Shown here piece after piece: positions 41,935-49,625 of a stretch of DNA of 64,000 bases. The notes under the pieces were generated by a model. That model searched no databases. It saw only the letters and a program-made list of their open reading frames with translations, and was not told the DNA's origin. The first letter of the stretch is position 1, and every line of letters begins with the position of its first letter. The DNA comes from Pseudomonas sp. ZH-FAD (GTDB lineage: Bacteria > Pseudomonadota > Gammaproteobacteria > Pseudomonadales > Pseudomonadaceae). The stretch spans positions 62,001 to 126,000 of the forward strand of contig NZ_PGLR01000009.1 in NCBI RefSeq assembly GCF_002803095.1, in the 5' to 3' direction. Both the position numbers and the translations under genes were made by a program.

Positions 41935-42954
41935 TTGCCTCCTCTCGTGACCCAGACCTATCCAAAGCCCTGGAAAAGCTACCAGGAGCAGCTCGACCAA
42001 CTAATCGCTCGCGGCATGACCGTCACGGATAACGCCAAAGCATTGGATTACCTGGAGCGCATCGGTTATTACCGGCTAAGCGGCTATTGGTTTGCCTTCC
42101 GTGAGCGGACAGAATTCTGCTGCCCTCTCGATCCGCATAGCGGGAAAAAGCCCAAAAAGGTCAAACAAGACCGGCTACCGCTCGATGACTTCCGCCCAGG
42201 TACAACCTTCCAGAATGCTGTAGACCTATATGTGTTCGATAAGAAACTGCGGCTGCTCGTGCTGGATGCACTGGAACGCGTTGAAATAGCCCTGCGTGTC
42301 GACATTTCTCATAGCCTGGGGAAACACCACAAGTTCGCCTACCTGCAACCGGAGCTGTTTCACGAGAGCTTCTCCAGCAAGCTGGATGGCCAAACAGGCT
42401 TGACCAAACACCATGGCTGGCTGAGCAAGCATGCGGCGCTGATCAGCCGCTCCAAAGAAGATTTCATACGCCATAACAAAGAAAAGTACGGCCTACCGTT
42501 GGCCGTGTGGGTGGCGTGCGAGGTTTGGGATTTCGGCACACTGTCGACGCTATTCGACGGCATGACCGAAGCGGATCAGGACGCTATTTCGTCGCAGTAC
42601 AACATCAGCAATGGCCGCATTTTCGCCAGTTGGCTGCGCAGCCTGAACTACCTGCGCAACGTATGCGCACACCACAGCCGGCTGTGGAATCGCAACATCG
42701 TTGATCAGCCGAAACTGCCGCCAGTGGCTCAAGTACCTTCATTGGCAACGTTTCATAGCGATCCTCAGCGGCAGGCGCGCCCGTTCATGCTGCTGTGCAT
42801 GACCCAACATCTGATGAAAATCATCAATCCCTCATCGAGCTGGGGGGTTCGACTGAAAGCGTTGCTGGAAAATGACTTCCCAGACCTGGCTCACCTGGAT
42901 CTTGGGCTGGATCGGATGGGCGTGGACGATGGCTGGAAGGCGAGAGACTGGTAA
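41935..42954 (+). CDS. Abi-family abortive infection protein (AbiD/AbiF-like, HEPN motif)
   Basis: Up to 339 residues. The N-terminal region (YPKPWKSYQEQLDQLIARG, LERIGYYRLSGYWFAFRE) and the later LNYLRNVCAHHSRLWNRN match the Abi_2 family. The RNVCAH is an R-x4-H motif of HEPN ribonucleases, placed at about residue 240, so an RNase activity triggered by phage is plausible. Start is TTG at 41935 with AAGG almost adjoining; GTG at 41947 is the better-spaced alternative. It stands alone next to the hsdR remnant, without a partner antitoxin. Confidence 0.85.
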   Translation: MPPLVTQTYPKPWKSYQEQLDQLIARGMTVTDNAKALDYLERIGYYRLSGYWFAFRERTEFCCPLDPHSGKKPKKVKQDRLPLDDFRPGTTFQNAVDLYVFDKKLRLLVLDALERVEIALRVDISHSLGKHHKFAYLQPELFHESFSSKLDGQTGLTKHHGWLSKHAALISRSKEDFIRHNKEKYGLPLAVWVACEVWDFGTLSTLFDGMTEADQDAISSQYNISNGRIFASWLRSLNYLRNVCAHHSRLWNRNIVDQPKLPPVAQVPSLATFHSDPQRQARPFMLLCMTQHLMKIINPSSSWGVRLKALLENDFPDLAHLDLGLDRMGVDDGWKARDW

Positions 42955-42972
42955 ATCGCAGGCAATAAAAAA

Positions 42973-43015
42973 CCCCTGAGCAATCTCAGCGCCGGAGCGC
43001 ATCAACCGACAGGGG
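42973..43015 (-). terminator. Terminator structure after the AraC-type gene
   Basis: On the minus strand CTGAG-ATTG-CTCAG is followed by GGG and T6 (42967-42989), and an outer CCCCTG/CAGGGG pairing (42973-42978 with 43010-43015) can enclose it. It also faces the Abi gene stop 20 bp away. Confidence 0.65.
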
Positions 43016-43142
43016 CCGTGTTGCTGACGATTATTAGGCAGCTACGCCATTGCGTCAACTGCTGCCTGGCGCCACCTTAATCTCACCGCGCCGACATTCC
43101 GCTGCACACCTGAGAACTGCAGTCATCCATATAGACCTCGCC

Positions 43143-44162
43143 TCATTCCTCAGCGCGGTAATCGCCGGGCAGTTTACCGGTCCATTTGCGGAATGCACGG
43201 CGGAAGTTGGACGGGTCGCTGAAACCCAGCAACTGGGCGATTTCATACAGCGGCAAATGCGTGGTGGTCAGGTACTGCAGGGCCAGGCGCTTGCGCACGT
43301 CGTCGAGCACCTGCTGGTAGCTGGTACCCATCTGCGTCAGGTGCCGGCGCAGGCTACGGCCGCTGGTGTGCAGGGCGCTGGCGGCGCTTTCCAGGTCGGG
43401 AAAATCGCCGGGGCGCGCCAACAACAGGCGTCGCACCCGTGTGAGCAGGCCGTCCTGCACATCGAGACTGGCCAGCAGCGCTTCGCACTGTTGCTCGCAC
43501 ATCTGTACCGTGGCCGGGTTGGCCAGTGCCATCGGCCGTTGCAGGTAGTGCTGGGGCAAGCGCAGCCAATGAAAGGGCTGTTCGAACTGTGCGGCCACCC
43601 CGAACACCTCGACATAGCGCTCGGCGTAGTCCGGCGCAGGATGAGCGAAGCCGACGGCCAAGCCCTGCAACTCTTCCCCCAGGAGAAAGCGCGCAATGGT
43701 ATGGATGCTGGTCAGCAGGCCTTCGGCGGTAAAGCGCGATTGCGGCCCCATGGGGAAGGACTCGACGGCGCGTAATTCCATGTCCTCGCCCTGCTCCACC
43801 AGCTCCAGTTCGAAGGACAGACCGAGCACGCGATAGTACTTCAGGGCGAACTGCAGCGCCTTGCCCAAATTGGCGCTGGACAGCACCGCGTAGCCAAGAA
43901 TGCCGTGGGTAGAGACGTTCAGGCGCTGGCCCAGCACCAGGCCAAGCGCCGGTTCGCCGCACCGCTCCAGCGCAGCCTGAGTCAGATGGTGAAAGTCGAT
44001 AAAGGACAGGCGGGCATTGGGACTGCCAAGCACTTCTGGGCGTACGCGCGCGGCGGCAAACAGTTCGGCACGTGCCAGACCGAGCTCTTCGGCCAGCGCC
44101 AGCAATGCCTCGGCGTAGGCAACGGGAACCAGTTCGGCGGTGAAGTTGAGGGTTTGTTTCAT
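43143..44162 (-). CDS. AraC-family transcriptional regulator
   Basis: A 339-residue protein with an N-terminal arabinose-binding-type (PF12625-like) effector domain (about 20-205; RLSFIDFHHLTQAALERCGEPALGL) and a C-terminal pair of helix-turn-helix motifs (about 240-335; LPLYEIAQLLGFSDPSNFRRAFRKWTG). This architecture is common in regulators of lipid, aromatic and amino-acid catabolism. It is divergent from the metal-dependent hydrolase 213 bp away, its most likely target. Confidence 0.9.
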   Translation of the reverse strand: MKQTLNFTAELVPVAYAEALLALAEELGLARAELFAAARVRPEVLGSPNARLSFIDFHHLTQAALERCGEPALGLVLGQRLNVSTHGILGYAVLSSANLGKALQFALKYYRVLGLSFELELVEQGEDMELRAVESFPMGPQSRFTAEGLLTSIHTIARFLLGEELQGLAVGFAHPAPDYAERYVEVFGVAAQFEQPFHWLRLPQHYLQRPMALANPATVQMCEQQCEALLASLDVQDGLLTRVRRLLLARPGDFPDLESAASALHTSGRSLRRHLTQMGTSYQQVLDDVRKRLALQYLTTTHLPLYEIAQLLGFSDPSNFRRAFRKWTGKLPGDYRAEE

Positions 44163-44375
44163 GAGTTCGTTGTTCTGGCGACTGGCCGTAAATGACCTTC
44201 CCGATTGCGAACCTTAGCTCAGCGAATCCATGCTCGCTGCCCTGCTGCTGCCCCAACTTTCTGCTGGAATAACGCACTGGCCGGATATGACTGTCACCTT
44301 GGCTGTTACGAACCTGTGCCTAGCGGTGCATGACGCCCATAGTGGGAACCAGTCAAATAGCGCAATGGAGTTCTC

Positions 44376-45221
44376 ATGGCCAGCACTACACCGGAAGGAT
44401 TGCAGATTCGTCCCAGGCACATGGATTTCGATCTGCCCAACCCGCTGCCGCGCCACTGGAACGGCGGCGACGCCTTCAAGACCCATTTGTTCGATGCCAT
44501 GTCGGTGTTGTTTCCCGACGGCGAGCGGTTCTTCATCGATTCGGTGCGCCAGTTCCGCGACCGCATCGACGACCCGGTGCTCAATGAACAGATTCGCGGC
44601 TTCATCGGCCAGGAAGGCCATCACAGCCGTGAGCATCTCGAGTACAGCCAGCGCCTGCGTGACCTGGGTTACGACGTCGAGCGCATCGAGAAACGCGCCC
44701 GGACGCGCATCCGCTACACCCAGAAGAAGTTCTCACCACAACGCCAGCTGGCCGCGACCGCGGCGCTGGAACACATCACCGCGATCATGGCAGATGGCTT
44801 GCTGAGAAATGACGCGTACATGGCCGACGCTCACCCGGCCTTGGCTCGCCTGTGGCGTTGGCATGCGCTCGAGGAGACCGAGCACAAGGCGGTGGCTTTC
44901 GACGTTTACAACCAGGTATGCGGCAGCCGCAAGCTGCTGCGCCGGGCGATGCTCATGGGCACCTTCTTCTTCGTGCTCGATACCACCCGTGGCCTGGCAC
45001 ACATGCTCAAAGTGGACGGCCTGTTGTGGAACTGGCGCGTGTGGCGTGACGGCATCCGCTGGATGTGGGGCAAGGAAGGCGTGTTCCGCCCGCTGATCAG
45101 CACTTATCTGGACTTCTTCAAGGACGGCTTCCATCCCTGGGAACACAACAACCTGGATCTGTTGCACGCCACCCGCGAGGAGTTTGACGGTCCCCCGCTG
45201 ATTCAGGCCGGAGCCGCCTGA
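44376..45221 (+). CDS. Predicted metal-dependent hydrolase (PF10118 family)
   Basis: A 281-residue protein. GGAG precedes the ATG. Two ExxH-type pairs, QEGHHSREH (about 76-84) and ALEETEHKAVAFD (about 167-179), suggest a ferritin-like di-metal site, which is the hallmark of this family. A hydrophobic segment (MLMGTFFFVLDTT) follows. The biochemical activity is unproven; relatives are often found near lipid or terpenoid catabolism and AraC regulators, as here. Confidence 0.85.
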   Translation: MASTTPEGLQIRPRHMDFDLPNPLPRHWNGGDAFKTHLFDAMSVLFPDGERFFIDSVRQFRDRIDDPVLNEQIRGFIGQEGHHSREHLEYSQRLRDLGYDVERIEKRARTRIRYTQKKFSPQRQLAATAALEHITAIMADGLLRNDAYMADAHPALARLWRWHALEETEHKAVAFDVYNQVCGSRKLLRRAMLMGTFFFVLDTTRGLAHMLKVDGLLWNWRVWRDGIRWMWGKEGVFRPLISTYLDFFKDGFHPWEHNNLDLLHATREEFDGPPLIQAGAA

Positions 45222-45249
45222 AACGCGGCACCTGCCACGTAATACAAAC

Positions 45250-45267
45250 AAGCCCGGAATCTGTCCG
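45250..45267 (+). terminator. Interrupted terminator of the metal-dependent hydrolase gene (left part)
   Basis: AAGCCCGGA-ATCTG-TCC is the left part of a terminator whose right part (GGAATCTGTCCGGGCTTGTTT) is at 45447-45467. Joining them without the inserted element gives a perfect ACAAGCCCGGA/TCCGGGCTTGT stem with a five-base loop, 28 bp after the stop codon. Confidence 0.75.
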
Positions 45268-45445
45268 TAATCCTGTTCACTTAAGGTTGCACACGTTTGG
45301 CTCCCCTCTCCCATTTATGGGAGAGGGGCTGGGGGAGAGGGCAGAAAACACCGCAAAACTGCCAGTTTCCCCCTCTCCCTAACCCTCTCCCCGGAGGGGC
45401 GAGGGGACTGATCGAGCTCGACCGTTTCTTAAGTGAACAGCATTA
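45268..45445. mobile_element. 178-bp MITE-like element with IS4-type ends, copy 1
   Basis: Left end TAATCCTGTTCACTTAAG and right end (complement) TAATGCTGTTCACTTAAG agree in 17 of 18 positions. A duplicated target CGGAATCTGTCCG flanks it at 45255-45267 and 45446-45458. From memory the IS4 end reads TAATGCCGATCAGTTAAG and IS4 makes 11-13 bp duplications, so this is probably a non-autonomous IS4-family derivative. The interior has no ORF; it carries a CCCCTCTCCCA/TGGGAGAGGGG hairpin (45303-45328) and related C-rich blocks. Confidence 0.82.
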
Positions 45446-45505
45446 CGGAATCTGTCCGGGCTTGTTTCGTGGCCCGGATTTTCTCTGGGCCTTTCCAGGG
45501 CAAAC

Positions 45506-46447
45506 TCAACCCAGCAGAAATCTCATTGCATCGGCCGCGCTCTGCTCGGGAATTTCTTCCATGGGGATATGCCCGACACCCGGATAGACCCTGACCTGAA
45601 CACCTGGCAGATCGCGCTGCCAATGCGGCACATGTTTGGGTGAGATCCAGCGATCGCGATCGCCCCACATGAGCAGGGTTGGCGCCTTGATCAGCGCAAC
45701 CCGCTCTGGCGTCGTGTGCAGCTCCTCCTTGTTGACCTTCAGCAGCACGCGGAAGATCTCCATCATGCCGCGGCGGTTACCCGGGCGTCGCGACAGGTCG
45801 TAGTAGCGCTCGACCACACCTGGCTTGATTCGCCCCGGCTCACCGTAGACCTCCTTGATGCCCTGGGCGATCAAGGCGCGCGGCATCCACATCGGCATGG
45901 CGACAGTCGCACCGGGCAGCGCGGCCGCAGCGATCATCCACGGCACCTTATGCATGGGATAACCGGCCGGGTCGATCAGCACCAGCTTGCCGACGCGCTG
46001 CGGCTGCGCCAGGGCGAAGTTCCAGGCGATATAGCCACCAAGGGAGTTGCCGGCGATATCCGCCTTGCCCACCTGCAAGTAATCGAGCAGTTGGCCAAGC
46101 ACGTGCATCATTCGCTCGACCGAATAGACGCCGTCGCGCGCCGGACCGGTGAGGCCGAACCCCGGAACATCGAAGCGGATGATGCGGTAATGCGGGGCGA
46201 AAGCCTGCACCCACCCGTCCCAGGTGTGCAGCGAAGCGACCACGCCATGGATCAGTACCAACGCCGGTTTGTCACGGCTGCCTTCGTCACGGTAATGGAC
46301 ATTGAAGCCGTCAATCTCGACATAGCGAGAACCCTGAGCAGCATTGCCATAACGCGATTTCAGGCGCTCCAGCGGCAGAGGCCCGAAGCCCAGACGGGCG
46401 AAGCCTGCAGCCAACGGCGGTTGCAGGGAAGGTCTATTGGCAGACAT
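45506..46447 (-). CDS. Alpha/beta hydrolase
   Basis: A 313-residue hydrolase. The oxyanion segment VLIHGVVASLHTWDGW is at about residues 62-77, the nucleophile elbow GNSLGGYIAWN at about 135 and a terminal catalytic-His candidate in YPGVGHIPMEEIP near residue 295. Esterase or epoxide/haloalkane hydrolase-like activity is possible; the substrate is unknown. It lies next to the MalT-type regulator and the DUF1302/DUF1329 pair in the same direction, which fits ester hydrolysis feeding the acyl-CoA ligase. Confidence 0.88.
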   Translation of the reverse strand: MSANRPSLQPPLAAGFARLGFGPLPLERLKSRYGNAAQGSRYVEIDGFNVHYRDEGSRDKPALVLIHGVVASLHTWDGWVQAFAPHYRIIRFDVPGFGLTGPARDGVYSVERMMHVLGQLLDYLQVGKADIAGNSLGGYIAWNFALAQPQRVGKLVLIDPAGYPMHKVPWMIAAAALPGATVAMPMWMPRALIAQGIKEVYGEPGRIKPGVVERYYDLSRRPGNRRGMMEIFRVLLKVNKEELHTTPERVALIKAPTLLMWGDRDRWISPKHVPHWQRDLPGVQVRVYPGVGHIPMEEIPEQSAADAMRFLLG

Positions 46448-46564
46448 GCGCGATACCTCGACACTTGCAGTAGGTATCCGCGATCAGAGCATGAGTAGGC
46501 GCCAAACACCGCCCAACCTAGGTTGAGCCAAACACCGTCTTGATCGGCTGCTGCAACGCCCAGA

Positions 46565-49306
46565 TCAGCGCAGTAGACCGAGGCCCTTGGCCCGCGCCAC
46601 CGCCTGAGTACGCCGCTCGACGCCAAGTTTGCTGTTGATGTGACGGGCGTGGGTCTTGACCGTGTGCAAGGAGATGAACAGACGCTCGCTGATCTCCTGA
46701 TTGGAACAGCCACGCGCGATCAACTGCAGCACGGCCAACTCGCGGCCACTGAGTTTTTCCGTCAGGCCGCCCGCCTCTACGACCACCTCCTCGTCCGAAT
46801 CCCGGCTGCCTGGCAACTGCGCGAGCAGCGCGTCGCGCAGCGGACACGGCGGACGCAACTGCAGACGCTCGCGCAGCCAGCGCGGCTGATGCTGCAACAG
46901 CTCGATGAAAGGTAGCAGCGCACCGCCCTGAGCGAGATCCAGGCAACTGTCGAACTGCTGCTGCGCCTCCCGCTCTCGCCCGGTCTGCTTCAGTAACTGG
47001 GCGAGCTGCGCCTGCGCCGCCAGACCGACCAACTGACCACCCAGCCCCTGTGCACGCTGCTGCAACGCACGCAGACGACGCTCCGCATGCTCCAGCTCGC
47101 CCTGCAAGCGCTCCAGAGCCGCCTGCTGCAGATCGATATGCAACGCCAGCTGCGGGTGAAACTCCGGCGCCAGTGCTCGCCCCTGCTCACCATAGGTTTC
47201 CGCCAACTGAGGCAGCCAGGCGGCAGCCAACTCCACCTGCCCTTGCCGCAGCCACAGCTCACACTTGATCAGCGTGATCATCGCCAGGTAATAGATCGCC
47301 GGCACATCCCAGACATGCATCAAGCGTTCGGCCTCACCCAGCAGAGCAAACGCCTCGGCTGGCCGTCCATCACGCCCTTCCAGGCTGGCCAGCACGCAAT
47401 AGCCAATCAACGCACCGACGTCGCGGCAAGCCCTGGCTTCGGCAATCCCCACTCGTAAGCGCTCCACGGCCTGAGGCTGCAGACGCAAACTGAGCAGATA
47501 GCCCTCATAAATCGTCAATCGCGCCCGCACCGAGTAACTACGCTGTGCCGGCAAACGCTGCACCAGCAACAATCCCTGATGCACCTCCTCTTGCGCGCGC
47601 AGCACCTCACCACGGGCCTGCAGCACGCGGGCACGCTCGTAGTGGGCAAGCGCCTCGAGCAGAGGGTTGTCGATACGCTGCGCCAGCTCCAGAGCGTCGC
47701 GGTTCAGCCCACGCGCACGCCACAGATCGCCACGCACCATGGCCAGGTTGGACAACGCCGACAGACACATGAAATGCGGGCCATAACGCTCCGCCGGTAA
47801 ACCGGCCAAGGCCTCGCTGCATTGCAGTTCGGCACGCACACCATCGCCACGGCCACGGGCGATGACCCCATCGAGCGCCTGCCACTGCGCCAGCAGACTG
47901 CGCTGGGCGGCAGGCTCGGCTGCTGGCAGGAAGCGTGCGAGCTGATCAAGCAGCTCTTGAGCGGCATCCAGCTGGCAGGCCAATGCCAGTGCCCAGCCAT
48001 AGAACATGATCAGTCGTGGTGTGCTGGCCAGCAGGTCGTCCGGCAGATTGGTTTTCCAGCGCAGCAGCATGGCGATGTTCTGTTCCGCCAGCATCTGCTC
48101 CTCGGACAGGTTCTGCACCAGGCTGGCGGCTACGTCAGCCTGCCCCGCCAGCAGCGCCTGCTCGATGGCGGCATCCAGCATGCCTTGCGCAGCGAACCAG
48201 CGACAGGCACGCAGGTGAGCACTACCGCGCGAGCGGCTCACCCCATCGGCAGGGCGCGCATTGAGCAAGTCGGAAAACAGGTGGTGATAGCGAAACCAGC
48301 GGCCCTGTTCGTCAAGCGGCACCAGAAATACCTGATTGGCCTGCAACTGGCGGATGATCGCGGCGCTGTCATGGCTGTCACGAACCGCATCGCACAGCTC
48401 AGCGCAGAAGCGCTCCATGCAGGCGGTTTCATAAAGGAACTGTTGCACCTCGACGGGCTGCCGCTCGATGACTTCCTCGAGCAGGTATTCACGGATCAGC
48501 CCTTCACCGCCGTGCAGTTGAAGCACCTCGCCAGCTTCCGCCAGTTCCTCGACAGCCAACAGCCAGAGGCGTAAGCCAGCGATCCACCCCTCGCTGCGCT
48601 GCAGAATCCCGCTGACCTGCTGCTGCTCGAGGCGCGCGCCCTGACTTGCCAACAGCGCGTCGAGCTCGGCAGCCGTCAGACGCAGATCCTGCTCGTTGAG
48701 CTCCAGCAACTGTCGCGACAGACGCAGGCGCGCCAGATGCCAGTCAGGACGCTGACGGCTGGTGACCAACAGCAGCACACCAGGAGGTAAATGGTTGAGG
48801 AAGAATTGCAGACAACGATCCAGCACCGGCCCCTGCGCCAGATGGTAGTCGTCCAGCACCAGCAACAGCGGTTGACCATCATCGAGTTGCTGGGTCAGCT
48901 CATCGAGTAAACCGTCAAGCCACTGCTCGAATGCGAAGGGTTGGTGGCGTTGGCGCATCTTCAGCAGACCGAGCGCCTCCTCCCCCAAACCGGGGTAGAA
49001 CTGCTGCAGCCCCTGTAACAGACGCTCAAGGAAGCGCCCCGGATCATGATCGCGCTCGCTCAGCCCGAGCCAGAGGCTGTGCCAGTGATCGGGTAGTCGT
49101 TCGCAGAACTCGATGGCCAGCGAGCTTTTGCCAAAGCCTGCTGGCGCACTGACCAGCAGCAATCGCCCTTGCAGACCCTTCTCAAGACGCTCGCACAGTC
49201 TGGGCCGCGGCATATGTCCTGCCGGCAGCGGCGGACGATAAAAACGCGCTTCCACCGGCGTGGCCGGCGTGCAGGGAAAACCTGGCGAGCGGGAGAGATC
49301 TGTCAT
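46565..49306 (-). CDS. MalT-type LuxR-family transcriptional activator
   Basis: A 913-residue STAND/MalT-like regulator. P-loop SAPAGFGKSS is at about residues 54-63, LLLVLDDYHLAQG is the Walker B region, a long helical-repeat region rich in Leu and Gln follows (about 350-830), and a LuxR helix-turn-helix closes the protein (LSGRELAVLQLIARGCSNQEIS... ending with GVERRTQ). Such proteins bind ATP and an inducer and then activate a nearby operon. The likely targets are DUF1302/DUF1329 and the ligase just upstream. Confidence 0.93.
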   Translation of the reverse strand: MTDLSRSPGFPCTPATPVEARFYRPPLPAGHMPRPRLCERLEKGLQGRLLLVSAPAGFGKSSLAIEFCERLPDHWHSLWLGLSERDHDPGRFLERLLQGLQQFYPGLGEEALGLLKMRQRHQPFAFEQWLDGLLDELTQQLDDGQPLLLVLDDYHLAQGPVLDRCLQFFLNHLPPGVLLLVTSRQRPDWHLARLRLSRQLLELNEQDLRLTAAELDALLASQGARLEQQQVSGILQRSEGWIAGLRLWLLAVEELAEAGEVLQLHGGEGLIREYLLEEVIERQPVEVQQFLYETACMERFCAELCDAVRDSHDSAAIIRQLQANQVFLVPLDEQGRWFRYHHLFSDLLNARPADGVSRSRGSAHLRACRWFAAQGMLDAAIEQALLAGQADVAASLVQNLSEEQMLAEQNIAMLLRWKTNLPDDLLASTPRLIMFYGWALALACQLDAAQELLDQLARFLPAAEPAAQRSLLAQWQALDGVIARGRGDGVRAELQCSEALAGLPAERYGPHFMCLSALSNLAMVRGDLWRARGLNRDALELAQRIDNPLLEALAHYERARVLQARGEVLRAQEEVHQGLLLVQRLPAQRSYSVRARLTIYEGYLLSLRLQPQAVERLRVGIAEARACRDVGALIGYCVLASLEGRDGRPAEAFALLGEAERLMHVWDVPAIYYLAMITLIKCELWLRQGQVELAAAWLPQLAETYGEQGRALAPEFHPQLALHIDLQQAALERLQGELEHAERRLRALQQRAQGLGGQLVGLAAQAQLAQLLKQTGREREAQQQFDSCLDLAQGGALLPFIELLQHQPRWLRERLQLRPPCPLRDALLAQLPGSRDSDEEVVVEAGGLTEKLSGRELAVLQLIARGCSNQEISERLFISLHTVKTHARHINSKLGVERRTQAVARAKGLGLLR

Positions 49307-49417
49307 CGGCCTATTCTTGGAAGTCTTCTATGTGCATCGGCGGGCTCGATCTGGACCCAGCCTAGCGACTTGCAATGGCCATTTGAAGCGTCCGCTACAG
49401 TCCGTAACGAAAAAGCC
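49307..49417. other. Short spacer upstream of the MalT-type regulator
   Basis: No gene is visible; the region presumably holds the regulator's promoter. It ends in the left half of the DUF1329 terminator (AAAAAGCCGGC on the plus strand). Confidence 0.4.
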
Positions 49418-49428
49418 GGCACAAGGCC
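49418..49428 (-). terminator. Interrupted terminator of the DUF1329 gene (distal part)
   Basis: GGCACAAGGCC here and GGCGCAAGGCC at 49587-49597 are the two copies of the target. Without the insert, the minus strand reads AAGCCGGC-CTTGT-GCCGGCTTTTTC, a perfect intrinsic terminator about 20 bp after the stop at 49626. Confidence 0.75.
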
Positions 49429-49586
49429 TAATGCTGATCAGATAAGTTCGTCACCACCCCCTCCTACTTGCAGTAGAGGGGGCGCTTTTCGTAGGAGCCA
49501 GCTTGCTGGCGATGCTTTTTATGGCGGATCGCCGGCAAGCCGGCTCCTACAAAGATCGAGTGCAACGGCTTAACTGACTGGCATTA
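49429..49586. mobile_element. 158-bp MITE-like element with IS4-type ends, copy 2
   Basis: Left end TAATGCTGATCAGATAAG and right end (complement) TAATGCCAGTCAGTTAAG are near-identical to the IS4 end as I recall it. The flanking 11-bp duplication differs at one base. No ORF is present. The interior carries a CCCCCTC-type hairpin (about 49457-49480) and a complete REP pair. Right ends of copies 1 and 2 also share CTCGATC about 28-36 bases in. Confidence 0.78.
49491..49550. repeat. REP-like inverted pair inside MITE copy 2
   Basis: GTAGGAGCCAGCTTGCTGGCGAT and the facing ATCGCCGGCAAGCCGGCTCCTAC are the standard Pseudomonas REP arms, here carried as cargo between the IS4-type ends. Confidence 0.85.
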
Positions 49587-49625
49587 GGCGCAAGGCCGGC
49601 TTCATCGTGTTGCCTGAGGCAGGTT

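Noticed and set aside
45302..45410. CCCCTCTCCC/GGGAGAGGGG blocks as a CRISPR or tandem array
   Set aside because: They are a hairpin and loosely similar C-rich blocks inside the 178-bp element, with no regular spacing or spacers.
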